This document shows, piece by piece, positions 15,802 through 25,251 of a DNA stretch of 44,928 nt (positions are counted from its first letter, which is position 1; the number at the start of each line of letters is the position of its first letter). The translations under genes and the position numbers were made by a program. Under the pieces are notes generated by a model that had not been told where the DNA came from, did not search any database, and was given only the letters and a program-made list of their open reading frames with translations. Source of the DNA: Lachnospiraceae bacterium (GTDB lineage: Bacteria; Bacillota; Clostridia; Lachnospirales; Lachnospiraceae); contig CAAGFJ010000078.1 in the NCBI GenBank assembly GCA_900769115.1, forward strand, positions 1-44,928. The letters run 5' to 3'.

Positions 15802-17189
15802 TACATCCACCTCCAGCCCGGCAGATATTTATTCTTGATCGTACCACGGCTATTCTTTCCAAAGCCTAATGGATATCGTTCTACACAGATCAGACAAACG
15901 CCATCCTTTAACTGTTTCTCTTCCAGTTCGGTCAACTCGATCGTCTCCCCTTTCAGATAGCGGATCACACGATCATCTCCGACAGGAAAACAAATAGTAT
16001 TAGGGAATTCCTGCTCCTGCAAGAACATGGCAAGCGACTGGCTTGGCTCAAATCGGTTCTTTTTCATATCTCCCATATAAAGGCCACAACGCAAGATACG
16101 AAGTCCTCTTACATAAGGCATCTTTTTCGGAATATAGAATACCCTTTCCTTTTGCACATCAATCCTTGTCATATCAAATGGATAAGAAAGACTGCGAATG
16201 AATTCCTCCGCCTCCTTACTAAGCTTCTCCTTAGAGAATACATATTCTGATACCGGTGCAACAACTGGCACTTCTTCCCGCATCTTCTTATGAACCAGTG
16301 CCACAAAATGTCCTTCTCCCTCAATTCGGTGTGGCCACAGGCGACGGCATTTACGCAATTCCTCATTGCCTGTATTGCCCCAATCCGGATGTCCCTCATC
16401 AAATCCTTCAAATCTTGGAAGTTCTACCAGCTCCAAAGAGTCATCTAAAGACAACAGATATTCAATTGATTGTTCATTCTCCTCCTTTGAGAAAGTACAG
16501 GTTGAATAGATGATCATGCCATCCGGCTTCAGCATCGTAACCGCTTCCTTCAGAATAGATCTCTGCAATCCTACAAACAAGTCAACTCCATTACTTTCCC
16601 ACGCCCTTGTCATGTTGTTCTGTTTTCGAAACATACCTTCACCGGAACATGGTGCATCAATCAATATCTTATCAAAAAATGCAGGAAAACGCTTTGCCAG
16701 TGTATTCGGCGGCTCACTCGTCACAAGTGCATTTCCCACGCCAAACACTTCTATATTCTTAAGAAGTGCTTTTGCCCTGGAATTGCTGATATCATTCGTG
16801 ATCAGCAGTCCACTTCCATTCAGCTTCGCTGCTAATTCGGTTGATTTGCCTCCCGGTGCTGCACACAGATCTAATACCACGTCTCCCTCCTCAACCGGAA
16901 GAAGACTTGCTGTTGTCATGGCAGAAGGTTCCTGAATGTAGTAAAGTCCGGCAAAATAGAACGGATGCTTTGCCGGCTTCTCCTGCTTCTCGTAATAAAA
17001 TCCATTCGGGCACCACGGAACCGGCTTCAACGCATACGGGGAGATCTTCAGGAAATCCTCTACTGATATCTTTGCTGTGTTCACACGTAAGCCCTGATGG
17101 GCATCCTCTGCAAAAGAGGCCAGATAATTTGCATAATCTGACCCCAACATCATTTTCATTTTCTGTTCAAACGCAACTGGTAATTCCAT
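15801..17189 (-). CDS. rsmF: RsmF-type rRNA (cytosine-C5-)-methyltransferase
   Basis: The SAM-dependent NOL1/NOP2/Sun-family methyltransferase is 462 aa from the ATG at 17189 (GGAGG five bases upstream); the ORF could extend to 17219 but without family match. Motifs are DLCAAPGGKS (SAM binding), DAPCSGEGMFRK (first Cys) and STCTF (catalytic Cys). The C-terminal third resembles the RsmF RNA-binding region (FVALVHKK..., then LGFGKNSRGTIKNKYLPGW). The target is probably a 16S rRNA cytosine, by family. It is translationally coupled to the downstream SDR. Confidence 0.92.
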   Translation of the reverse strand: MELPVAFEQKMKMMLGSDYANYLASFAEDAHQGLRVNTAKISVEDFLKISPYALKPVPWCPNGFYYEKQEKPAKHPFYFAGLYYIQEPSAMTTASLLPVEEGDVVLDLCAAPGGKSTELAAKLNGSGLLITNDISNSRAKALLKNIEVFGVGNALVTSEPPNTLAKRFPAFFDKILIDAPCSGEGMFRKQNNMTRAWESNGVDLFVGLQRSILKEAVTMLKPDGMIIYSTCTFSKEENEQSIEYLLSLDDSLELVELPRFEGFDEGHPDWGNTGNEELRKCRRLWPHRIEGEGHFVALVHKKMREEVPVVAPVSEYVFSKEKLSKEAEEFIRSLSYPFDMTRIDVQKERVFYIPKKMPYVRGLRILRCGLYMGDMKKNRFEPSQSLAMFLQEQEFPNTICFPVGDDRVIRYLKGETIELTELEEKQLKDGVCLICVERYPLGFGKNSRGTIKNKYLPGWRWM

Positions 17190-17211
17190 ACCATCCTCCA
17201 AATGTGTAATT

Positions 17212-18015
17212 CTAAACAAGGCTCTGTGCCTTATAACCTTCTGAAATGATATCTAACTGCTTGGAAAAACGTTCTAATTGCTCAAGATCTCCTGTCTGAT
17301 ACACTTTGTAAAACTCATCCTGAATCTTAAGCACTTCACGCTTGTTGGCAACCTTGAACAGATTCTGTATATTGATCAGAATATCTGACACCAGGGTTGC
17401 TTTGATCTGGAATATATTCTGTGCATCCATGATCTCATCCCGCACAGATCCCATCTCCTCATCCAATGTAATAATTGCATTCGATGCACTGAGCAGTCGT
17501 TCTTTAATATGCTCCGGCATATTACCCTTGTACTTATATTGTAAAGAATGCTCAATGGTGGCCCAGAAATTCATCGCAAGCGTACGAATCTGAATCTCTG
17601 CCTGAATCCGCTTCGTGCCATCTAAGGTATAGACATCATAATAAATGATCATATGATAGCTTCGATACCCACTCTCCTTCATATTATGGATATAATCCTT
17701 CTCCTGAATCACTTCCATGTCGGTACGGTTATGTATGATCTCTACTACCTTCTCAATATCCTCTACAAACTGGCACATAATACGAATACCTGCCATATCC
17801 GATATGCGATCATCGATCTCTTCAATTGCAATATTCTTCTTCTGCATCTTATCCAAAATACTCGAAATCTTCTTCACGCGCCCTGTCACCTGCTCGATTG
17901 GTGAATACAGTCCTGCATTCCGGTATTCTTCGATAATATGGTTAAACTTCACGATCAATTCGTCTACAGCTAACCGGTAAGGGTCTAATATCTCCCTCCA
18001 AAGCTGAATCTCCAT
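17212..18015 (-). CDS. relQ: Small alarmone synthetase RelQ-type (GTP pyrophosphokinase)
   Basis: The 267-aa protein has only the RelA/SpoT synthetase domain, with no hydrolase, TGS or ACT domain. Motifs are SPIEQVTGRVK, DMAGIRIMCQFVEDI, SGYRSYHMIIYY and QIRTLAMNFWATIEHSLQYKYKG, which matches the RelQ/YjbM tetrameric synthetases that make (p)ppGpp. A C-terminal helical extension makes it somewhat longer than typical RelQ. GAGGTGA lies seven bases before the ATG. A TATAAT at 18068-18073 suggests an own promoter. It sits between an M23 peptidase and rsmF. Confidence 0.94.
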   Translation of the reverse strand: MEIQLWREILDPYRLAVDELIVKFNHIIEEYRNAGLYSPIEQVTGRVKKISSILDKMQKKNIAIEEIDDRISDMAGIRIMCQFVEDIEKVVEIIHNRTDMEVIQEKDYIHNMKESGYRSYHMIIYYDVYTLDGTKRIQAEIQIRTLAMNFWATIEHSLQYKYKGNMPEHIKERLLSASNAIITLDEEMGSVRDEIMDAQNIFQIKATLVSDILINIQNLFKVANKREVLKIQDEFYKVYQTGDLEQLERFSKQLDIISEGYKAQSLV

Positions 18016-18067
18016 AGTAACGTCACCTCTTATATATTTTTCTCACACATCACATATCTTTTGCACA

Positions 18068-18098
18068 ATTATACTTATTGTAACATAAACACTTACAA
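18068..18098 (-). promoter_or_regulatory. Possible promoter for relQ
   Basis: On the minus strand a perfect TATAAT (18068-18073) lies 19 bases from TTGTAA (18093-18098), in the 93-bp gap before relQ. The spacer is longer than ideal, so this is tentative. Confidence 0.4.
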
Positions 18099-18108
18099 AA
18101 AGAAAGAA

Positions 18109-18738
18109 CTACCGTTCTTGCAATTCCAACAAATACGGATAGGAATCGACAGTAGATTCCACCCCATTCTCTGCAGTCACATAGATACCAAAATGCAAAT
18201 GTACCGGAAACTTTCCTTTTGTTCCCTCTTCCCCTTCTCCTGTACTTCCCATAAAACCAATCAATTCCCCTGCATGGATCATTGTACCCGGTTCTATTCC
18301 TTTCGCATAAGACGCAAGATGTGCATAATAATAGTAAATTCCAGACTCTGCCGTAATCCCGACCCGGTAGCCGCCAAGATACAGCCATCCAACATTCGTG
18401 ATAACTCCATCTGTTGCACTGATCACCGGAAGATATCCTTCCCGGTTCTGCACATCCATAATGTCGCATCCCTCATGGCTGCCCTGTATCCTGCCTGCTC
18501 CATAGGAATCCTCATAGATCACTTCCTCCTGATAGGCAGCGGGAATTGGGAAATATTGCAGATCATCCCGTATTGTCTTCTGTATCCTGCTTGCGGTCTG
18601 CTTTCTGTCTTCCCGTCTGTCAATCTGAATAGTGATATAGGTCTGCAATCCTATAACAACACATAATTCCACCCATAGCACAACCAGACAGATTAGAAGT
18701 CGTCGCAGATACCGTTCCCGACAGGCACATTCCAACAT
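18109..18738 (-). CDS. Membrane-anchored M23 family metallopeptidase
   Basis: The protein is 209 aa from the ATG at 18738, chosen because GGAGG lies eight bases upstream. The first ATG at 18753 would place that GGAGG inside the gene. An N-terminal helix (LLICLVVLWVELCVVIGL) anchors it, and the extracytoplasmic part is a LytM/M23 zinc endopeptidase domain. Zinc ligands are seen in SHEGCD and VHLHF. The domain TDGVITNVGW...GIYYYYAHLASY is canonical. The likely substrate is peptidoglycan cross-bridges or a spore/septal target. It is one of four wall enzymes in this run. Confidence 0.9.
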   Translation of the reverse strand: MLECACRERYLRRLLICLVVLWVELCVVIGLQTYITIQIDRREDRKQTASRIQKTIRDDLQYFPIPAAYQEEVIYEDSYGAGRIQGSHEGCDIMDVQNREGYLPVISATDGVITNVGWLYLGGYRVGITAESGIYYYYAHLASYAKGIEPGTMIHAGELIGFMGSTGEGEEGTKGKFPVHLHFGIYVTAENGVESTVDSYPYLLELQER

Positions 18739-18774
18739 TGCATAATCCTCCATACGTCTGATCAGTATTCGCTG

Positions 18775-20082
18775 CTAATTCATCTCTAATTCAATTCTCC
18801 GAATAATACAATTCGCTTTCTCGTATATATCCAACACATCTACCGGTAAATGATATGTTCCATTCGCATACAATACACGACCGGCAATCATCGTCATTAG
18901 CACATTGGCATTGCTTCCACTGTAGATCAGATTATCGACCATATGGTTCATCGGCTGCATATTCGGTTGCAATAAGTCAATCAGAATCAGATCTGCCTGC
19001 TTTCCTGCCTCTATCGCATTACATTCCTGTAACCCTAAGAGATTGGCTCCGTTTGTCGTTGCCATGGCAAGAACATCTGCCGGTGCAATGGCCGCTGCAT
19101 CCTGATATTTCACCTTCTGCAAGGTTGTAGTCAGATACATTTCCTTGAAGAAGTTCAGATTATTATTACTAGCAGGACCATCTGTTCCGATAGCCACCGG
19201 AATTCCCTGCTCCATATACTCTTTGACTGGTGCAATCCCGCTGGCCAGTTTAAGATTAGAGGATGGGTTGGTCACTGCATAAAGACCTCGTGCTTTCATA
19301 ATCTCACGGTCTTCCCTGCTCGTATAGAGCATATGATGTCCGGCTCCACCGTATTCAAACATACCAAGAGATTCCATCAACGCTACAGGTGTGGCATGAT
19401 AACGTGCCTGACACTCTTCCACTTCGCGAAGTGTCTCACTGTTATGCATATATACCGGCGCATGATATCTCTTAGACAATTCGCCAATTGCGGCAAGCAG
19501 TTCCTTACAGCAGCTATATTCCGAATGAAAGCCCAACCGGTAATCCACTAGAGGATGACAGGCATGGAAGCTGTTATAATCCTTCTCTAATGTCTGAATC
19601 GCAGTCTCCACCATCGAAGGCTCTGAACCAAAAACCGTCCCGGATATCACGACCCGGAAGCCCATATCGATACATGCCTTTGCAATCTGTTCCGGATGAA
19701 AATACATCTCAAAGCTGGTAGTAATACCTCCCCGGATATATTCTAATATAGCAAGCTGCATCAGGATATAAATGTCCTGTTCCTGCAATCTTGCTTCTGC
19801 TGGAAATATTTTTGTCTGTAACCACTCCTGTAACGGAAGGTCATCTGCAAAAGATCGAAGAAATGTCATTGGACCATGCGCATGACAATTCTTAAATCCC
19901 GGAAGAAGCAGATTCCCCATACAATCAATCTGCTGGTCAAATATCTCCTGTGTTGCATCAACCTGTTCTGAATCTGCGATCACACTCTCAATCTTATCAT
20001 CCTGAATCCAGACTTCACCCGCAAAGGCTTCCGGTTCTTTCTTCATTGTAAGTATTCTTGCATGATATAATCGTGTCCGCAT
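18775..20082 (-). CDS. mtaD: 5-methylthioadenosine/S-adenosylhomocysteine deaminase family amidohydrolase
   Basis: This 435-aa cytoplasmic amidohydrolase resembles the Thermotoga MTA/SAH deaminase throughout. The metal site is NCHAH, then His in YMHNSETLREVE (with the catalytic Glu) and Asp in GTDGPASNNNLN; the substrate-side motif NPSSNLKLASGIAPV is intact. The reaction is deamination of MTA, SAH or 5'-deoxyadenosine to the inosyl product. It lies 13 bp after punA, whose purine nucleoside phosphorylase could cleave that product. Guanine or other purine deaminases are more distant alternatives. AAGGGTG precedes the ATG. Confidence 0.88.
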   Translation of the reverse strand: MRTRLYHARILTMKKEPEAFAGEVWIQDDKIESVIADSEQVDATQEIFDQQIDCMGNLLLPGFKNCHAHGPMTFLRSFADDLPLQEWLQTKIFPAEARLQEQDIYILMQLAILEYIRGGITTSFEMYFHPEQIAKACIDMGFRVVISGTVFGSEPSMVETAIQTLEKDYNSFHACHPLVDYRLGFHSEYSCCKELLAAIGELSKRYHAPVYMHNSETLREVEECQARYHATPVALMESLGMFEYGGAGHHMLYTSREDREIMKARGLYAVTNPSSNLKLASGIAPVKEYMEQGIPVAIGTDGPASNNNLNFFKEMYLTTTLQKVKYQDAAAIAPADVLAMATTNGANLLGLQECNAIEAGKQADLILIDLLQPNMQPMNHMVDNLIYSGSNANVLMTMIAGRVLYANGTYHLPVDVLDIYEKANCIIRRIELEMN

Positions 20083-20095
20083 ACTATCACACCCT

Positions 20096-20917
20096 TTACA
20101 ATCTGGAAATTACGCGTTTTACAAGCTTCTGAAACCTTGGTGCTGCTGCATCTGCGGCTGCTTTAACTTCTTCATGACACAACGGTGTCTTACTAATACC
20201 GGATGCCAGATTGGATATGAATGAAATACCACAAACCTGCATTCCTATATGATTCGCTGCAATGGCCTCAACCGCCGTACTCATTCCAACTGCTGAAGCT
20301 CCTAATACCTTACACATCCGGATCTCCGCCGGTGTCTCATAACTTGGTCCCGTCAATTGCAGATATACACCATCCTGCAAGGCAATTCCCAATTCGTCTG
20401 CCGTATCATGAATGGTCTTCTGTAACGAACGGTCGTATATCTCACTCATATCCGGGAAACGAACTCCTAACCGTTCCTCATTGGGACCCAATAATGGATT
20501 CGGCACAAAGCAGGCAATATGATCCGTGATCACCATAAGATCTCCACAAGCAAAGCCATCACCAAGCCCACCTGCTGCATTCGTAAGGAATAAGATCTTT
20601 GCTCCCATTGCCTTCATCAACCGCACTGGAAGCACAACATCCTCCATTGTGTAGCCCTCGTAATAATGCACACGCCCCTGCATAATGACAACCGGCGTCT
20701 TCTCGATATAACCGAATACAAAACGTCCCTTATGTCCGGCAACTGTAGACTGCGGAAATCCTTCAATCTCTGCATAGTCCACCGTAGCTTCCACCTGAAT
20801 CTGCTCTGCCAGATCTCCTAATCCGGAGCCGAGGATCAATGCTACTCGCGGCTCAAATGCTGTCCTTGCCCTTACACAGGCAAGACATTGTTCTACTCTG
20901 TCCATAACCTCGCCCAT
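20096..20917 (-). CDS. punA: Purine-nucleoside phosphorylase (trimeric, PunA type)
   Basis: The protein is 273 aa from the ATG at 20917 (GGAGGG six bases upstream). It matches family-2 trimeric PNPs that phosphorolyse inosine and guanosine. Motifs include LILGSGLGDLA (phosphate loop), AGHKGRFVFGYIE, GRVHYYEGYTMEDV, TNAAGGL, GPSYETPAEIRM and the base-specific GMSTAVEAIAA, followed by SNLASG. Together with deoB and pdp upstream and the deaminase downstream it forms a nucleoside salvage set. Confidence 0.95.
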   Translation of the reverse strand: MGEVMDRVEQCLACVRARTAFEPRVALILGSGLGDLAEQIQVEATVDYAEIEGFPQSTVAGHKGRFVFGYIEKTPVVIMQGRVHYYEGYTMEDVVLPVRLMKAMGAKILFLTNAAGGLGDGFACGDLMVITDHIACFVPNPLLGPNEERLGVRFPDMSEIYDRSLQKTIHDTADELGIALQDGVYLQLTGPSYETPAEIRMCKVLGASAVGMSTAVEAIAANHIGMQVCGISFISNLASGISKTPLCHEEVKAAADAAAPRFQKLVKRVISRL

Positions 20918-20944
20918 ATTCATCCCTCCTAGCATATATATCGT

Positions 20945-22945
20945 CTATTTACGATTCTCATTATCCCAGAAATATACAACCACCGGATCACCTAATTCAA
21001 AGTTCTCATACAAGGTCTTAGCCAGATCCAATGGCAGATTCACACAACCATGTGAACCACTGTAATAATAGATACTGCCGCCATACTGGCTTCTCCAGCC
21101 TGCCGCATCATGTAATCCAATTCCACCGTTAAACTGAATCCAATATGTTACCGGTGATTCATATTCATACTCATATGTAGTCGTTGTCTTGGTAACTTTC
21201 TTACCTTTTTTGTTCTTCTTTGTCTCTGTCTTTGTGACAGGTTTTTTCTGTCCACGCAGTACAGTCGGACTTAACTTATCCTGAATCTTATATAATCCGA
21301 TACAGGTACCATTCCCTGCTGCTTCTTTTCCGGATACACAGTCACCCTCTGCAATCTTCTTGCCATTCTTATAGCCGATTACTCTCTGTTCTGACAAATT
21401 CACCTCAATATAAGTGTCTCCGATATCATTTTCTCCCTTCAGGGTAATACCTTTTTCATCGAATACAACATCTATCTTGGCAGACTTACCAGCCTTCAAT
21501 GCTTTGAGTAGTGCCTGTTCCGTCTCTTCCTGATTCATCTTATAGCCAAATGCAGATCCGTACACCTTCACCTTCTTGTCATCAAAAGAAGTCGTAAAGG
21601 TACGGTCTGTCTCTAAGGTATCATATTTCTTGGCCAGCTTTGCGACATATTTCTTAACAAGTGCTTCAGATATCTCATAGGAATCGCCCTTCTTTTCAAG
21701 TACTTCCTCGTACAGCTCCATTCCCGGCTCTAATGTAAGATCATCTAACTGTAATGTAATATCGCAATCCGAATATTCATCTAACGCCTTCAATTCACCC
21801 TGAAGCTCCTGGTCATCCGCATATACTTTAGGCAGCTCATAACAATCCTTCTCCACAAGGTCTACGTCAGACTGTACCGTTGCCAGACTTTCTTCCACTA
21901 CATGATAGAATGTCTTTTCTTTCATGGTACTTCCCAACACTTCATCAATAATAGCGAACTTTCCATCTTCCACACCAACATATGCATCCTTTGGCGAAAC
22001 CATGTACTTACTGTCTAATATCTTCATGTCCTTATATACATCCTGTAACTGATCTTCGTCCCAGGTCACATCTGCAGATACCTGATATTCATGGTGCTTA
22101 AAGTAATTGCTGATCCATGCATATGGTTTCTGTTCCTTCAAACATTTGCCAAAATCATCATGTAATGTAATCTGGATGCTGATATCTTTACCATCAATTA
22201 CAATCTGTTTATCCTCAATTGTATTCAATGTCAGTGTATAATTGCTGTAAAATGTATCCAGAATATTCTTTGCACCTGCCTTATCCATACCAAATACTTC
22301 GATTCCATTGATCGTCACATCCTTATAGAAATGACCGGAAAAATACACAATACCTGCTACATATGCAATCAGCAGAATCCCTACGATACACCCTAATCCG
22401 ATCAAGAGACCTTTGTGTCCGGTCTTCTCAGCTTTCTTCGTATCCTTTTTCTCAGACTCTTGTTGTTTCTTTGCTGCTTCTGCTGCCTCAGCAATTCGTT
22501 TACTCTGCGTTACTGCCTTACTTGGAGCCGTCTTATCTGCATCTTTCTGCTTATCGGAAGTCTTCTCTTCTTCCTTCTTATCCTCTACTTCTTTCTTTGC
22601 AGTCTCTTCCGCATCAACTTTCTTATTACCGGTCTCTTTCTTGCTCTTCTCTTCCGTGTCAGCCTTCTTATTATCTGCTTCTTTCTCTGTAACTTCCGTC
22701 TTATCAGACTCTGGCTGCTTCTTGTCTTCCGTCTTAATCTCTTCTGACTTCGTGTCCGCCGTCACTTTCTTTTCTGTCTTATTGTCTGCTGTCTCTTTCG
22801 CAACTTCCGGCTTCTTCTCCGCCGCCTTCTTCTCTTCGGATTGTGTATCTGTCTTCTGAGAATCTGCCGCTACCGGCTCCTTCTTATCAATATCCTGATT
22901 CTCGGTTTCTTTGGTAACATCCTTGATGTCCTTCTTATCTTCCAT
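20945..22945 (-). CDS. L,D-transpeptidase (YkuD) with PG_binding_4 domain
   Basis: The protein is 666 aa from the ATG at 22945 (GGGAG upstream). Residues 1-~175 are an extremely charged, low-complexity Lys/Glu/Asp/Thr region predicted to be cytoplasmic and disordered. A single membrane helix (GLLIGLGCIVGILLIAYVAG) lies near 178-200. The outer part has PG_binding_4-like repeats (VTINGIEVFGMDKAGAKNIL) and a C-terminal YkuD catalytic domain with GIGLHDAAGW and SHGCVNLP (nucleophile Cys near 633). It makes 3-3 cross-links or anchors wall proteins. The long cytoplasmic tail is unusual for a wall enzyme. Confidence 0.93.
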   Translation of the reverse strand: MEDKKDIKDVTKETENQDIDKKEPVAADSQKTDTQSEEKKAAEKKPEVAKETADNKTEKKVTADTKSEEIKTEDKKQPESDKTEVTEKEADNKKADTEEKSKKETGNKKVDAEETAKKEVEDKKEEEKTSDKQKDADKTAPSKAVTQSKRIAEAAEAAKKQQESEKKDTKKAEKTGHKGLLIGLGCIVGILLIAYVAGIVYFSGHFYKDVTINGIEVFGMDKAGAKNILDTFYSNYTLTLNTIEDKQIVIDGKDISIQITLHDDFGKCLKEQKPYAWISNYFKHHEYQVSADVTWDEDQLQDVYKDMKILDSKYMVSPKDAYVGVEDGKFAIIDEVLGSTMKEKTFYHVVEESLATVQSDVDLVEKDCYELPKVYADDQELQGELKALDEYSDCDITLQLDDLTLEPGMELYEEVLEKKGDSYEISEALVKKYVAKLAKKYDTLETDRTFTTSFDDKKVKVYGSAFGYKMNQEETEQALLKALKAGKSAKIDVVFDEKGITLKGENDIGDTYIEVNLSEQRVIGYKNGKKIAEGDCVSGKEAAGNGTCIGLYKIQDKLSPTVLRGQKKPVTKTETKKNKKGKKVTKTTTTYEYEYESPVTYWIQFNGGIGLHDAAGWRSQYGGSIYYYSGSHGCVNLPLDLAKTLYENFELGDPVVVYFWDNENRK

Positions 22946-22996
22946 TCCTACTCTCCCTGTGTCTATATTCCTACCTGTCAATTACAATTGCCAGAT

Positions 22997-23884
22997 CTAC
23001 GGTTCTTTTACTAATGTGGTTACAATAACCTCGGGTAGATTATTCACCCGGAACTTAAAGGTATGATTGCCGAGTCCTCCACTCAGAATCATATAATGTT
23101 CATTATACTCAAATATCCCCTTATCATACTTCGGAAAAAAATGAATCATCGGAGATAGCGCACCACCTAATAACGGAATCCGGATCATACCGCCATGCAC
23201 ATGCCCGGAAAATGTCAGATCCGCTCCCCATGCAGCATACTCTTTAAAATAGTCCGGATTATGTGCTAAGAATATATGATATTGTTCCGTATCGCACACT
23301 CCGAAAATTCCTTCCAAATAATGAGCCTCCATCGGTGTCCGAACCATCCTTCGATAGAACTCCGGTGTCAGATTCAGACCGTGTACATAGATGCCATCCT
23401 CATTCTTCCGGATGATCTCCGTCTGATCTGATAATACATGAATCTCCGGACAAAGTCTGTTATAAAACTGCGTCCACATGTCACCATACGTGTCTGTATA
23501 TATGCTGGCGCGCAATTCGTGATTCCCCATACTGAAATATACCGGTGCAATCTGACACAAGGCATTCATTGTGTCTGCCGCGAACAATACATCCTGACCC
23601 GGTTTGCCCACGATCATATCTCCGGTCACAAAGATCACATCCGGCTGGCACTGTCTGATCTTTCCGAGTAATATTTCGTTGTCTTTTCCAAAGCACGCAT
23701 TGTGCAGATCCGATAATTGTACGATCCGATATCCGTCAAATGCACCGGGGATCTTCCTGTCCCGGATCTCATAGTCTGTGATTACTAATTTGCGGTTCTC
23801 AATATAACTGATCACACATATAACCACTACACAAACAACTACAAGTATACTAATTATTGCTAATATGTTCAAGCATAATTTCAT
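22997..23884 (-). CDS. Membrane-anchored calcineurin-like metallophosphoesterase
   Basis: The 295-aa protein has an N-terminal helix (residues ~5-26) and a YkuE-like phosphoesterase domain. Metal ligands are visible: SDLH (Asp59, His61), TGDM (Asp89), GNHE (121-123), AHNP (His209) and SGHVHGG (His228, His230). Related proteins hydrolyse phosphoesters such as lipid or nucleotide substrates; the specific substrate cannot be read here. AAGGAG lies six bases before the ATG. It sits between dacF and the L,D-transpeptidase, which suggests an envelope role. Confidence 0.9.
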   Translation of the reverse strand: MKLCLNILAIISILVVVCVVVICVISYIENRKLVITDYEIRDRKIPGAFDGYRIVQLSDLHNACFGKDNEILLGKIRQCQPDVIFVTGDMIVGKPGQDVLFAADTMNALCQIAPVYFSMGNHELRASIYTDTYGDMWTQFYNRLCPEIHVLSDQTEIIRKNEDGIYVHGLNLTPEFYRRMVRTPMEAHYLEGIFGVCDTEQYHIFLAHNPDYFKEYAAWGADLTFSGHVHGGMIRIPLLGGALSPMIHFFPKYDKGIFEYNEHYMILSGGLGNHTFKFRVNNLPEVIVTTLVKEP

Positions 23885-23953
23885 CCTAATCTCCTTAATC
23901 AGATAAATGGTGCTTATACTTCATATGAGGTTTTCTCCACATATGGCAAACAT

Positions 23954-25195
23954 TTAATAGATATTCATATATCTCTCTAACATACGGATCCACGCATGGT
24001 GAAACTTCTGTTTCTCTATTGTCTGCGTTGCAATCAGATCCACACTTCCAAGCACCTTATCTCCCTGTGCGTACTCCATACGCGCTACTATCTCCCCTTT
24101 CTTAACCGGGGCGTCTTTCTTAACGATCACAATCTTTTTCGTAATATTGCCTGTATCAGCAGAACCTATAAACACATATTGAAATGACTGTGCCGCTTCT
24201 ATCGTAACATACTGCTCAACACCATCTGCTATTGCCAGCTTATTCTTTCCGTCCAGCACCTTGTTATCCTCATAGATCTTGCAGTTGGCAAACCCATAAT
24301 CTAACAATCTGGCCGCATCCTCATAACGGATATCCTTTGTCTCCGATCCCATTACTACGGCAATCAGGGTTGTGCCGTTCCGGGTTGCTGTCGCTGACAT
24401 GGAAAATCCGGCGGCAGAGGTATATCCTGTCTTTAATCCATTCGCACCCTCATACTTCTTAAGGAACTTATTCGTATTCGCCAGACCAAATTCCGATTCG
24501 CCTTTCCTGGTCTTATGAATGATCGTATCCATCCAGATCGTCGAATATTCCGTTACTTCCGGATGCTTCAGCAACAATTCTCTTGACAAAATCCCGATAT
24601 CCCTTGCACTCATCAGATGACCCTCTGCTTCTAAGCCACATGCATTTTCAAAATGTGTATTGGTCATTCCAAGCTCTGCTGCCTTGTCGTTCATCATGTT
24701 GACAAAAGCCGGTTCACTGCCTGCAATTGCCTCTCCAACTGCAACGGCTGCATCATTGGCGGAGGATACGATCATGCATTTCAACATATCCTGAACAGTC
24801 TGTGTCTCTCCTACTTCCAGATACACCTGACTTCCACCCATACCTGCCGCATGTTCGGACACCGTGATCGTATCCTCCAAAGAAAACTTACCGGCATCCA
24901 TTGCATCAAATGCAAGCAGCATTGTCATGATCTTGGTAACTGATGCCGGACGTCTTGCTGTATCTGCATCTTTCTCATATAATACCTGCCCACTGTTTAG
25001 TTCCATTAAGAGTGCAGAAGGTGACGTAATATCAATTGCCACCGCTGTATCCAAAGACTCTGTCCCACTCTTTGCAACATCTTCTTCTGTAGCTGTCTGT
25101 GCCAATGTAACACCGATTGATATCCACAATAAACAAGCTGCAATGCTCGTCATTGCTATCACTATTCCCAGTGTATTCCGTCTATATCTTCCCAT
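23954..25195 (-). CDS. dacF: D-alanyl-D-alanine carboxypeptidase (DacF/PBP5-like, S11)
   Basis: The 413-aa S11 serine peptidase trims the terminal D-Ala from peptidoglycan stem peptides. It has a signal helix (IVIAMTSIAACLLWISIGVT), the catalytic SVTK at 85-88, SAN at 145-147 and KTG at 255-257. A C-terminal PBP5_C-like beta domain and a short amphipathic tail (HHAWIRMLERYMNIY) follow. It lies after pdp; a punA/pdp/deoB-dacF neighbourhood is also seen around dacF in Bacillus, which supports the DacF name. The ribosome site is weak (AGGCAG). Confidence 0.93.
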   Translation of the reverse strand: MGRYRRNTLGIVIAMTSIAACLLWISIGVTLAQTATEEDVAKSGTESLDTAVAIDITSPSALLMELNSGQVLYEKDADTARRPASVTKIMTMLLAFDAMDAGKFSLEDTITVSEHAAGMGGSQVYLEVGETQTVQDMLKCMIVSSANDAAVAVGEAIAGSEPAFVNMMNDKAAELGMTNTHFENACGLEAEGHLMSARDIGILSRELLLKHPEVTEYSTIWMDTIIHKTRKGESEFGLANTNKFLKKYEGANGLKTGYTSAAGFSMSATATRNGTTLIAVVMGSETKDIRYEDAARLLDYGFANCKIYEDNKVLDGKNKLAIADGVEQYVTIEAAQSFQYVFIGSADTGNITKKIVIVKKDAPVKKGEIVARMEYAQGDKVLGSVDLIATQTIEKQKFHHAWIRMLERYMNIY

Positions 25196-25251
25196 TCAAA
25201 ACTGCCTATATCTGCTTTGTTCCATTGTATTCATAAAAATGCGAATATATG

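Noticed and set aside
18050..18469. 139-codon minus-strand ORF overlapping the M23 peptidase
   Set aside because: It is another frame of the peptidase, which carries intact zinc motifs; the alternative is Cys/Arg-rich with no recognisable features.
22413..22859. Plus-strand ORFs of 109-148 codons opposite the L,D-transpeptidase N-terminus
   Set aside because: They mirror the Lys/Glu repeat region, giving Ser/Phe/Leu-rich nonsense; no ribosome site or family features.
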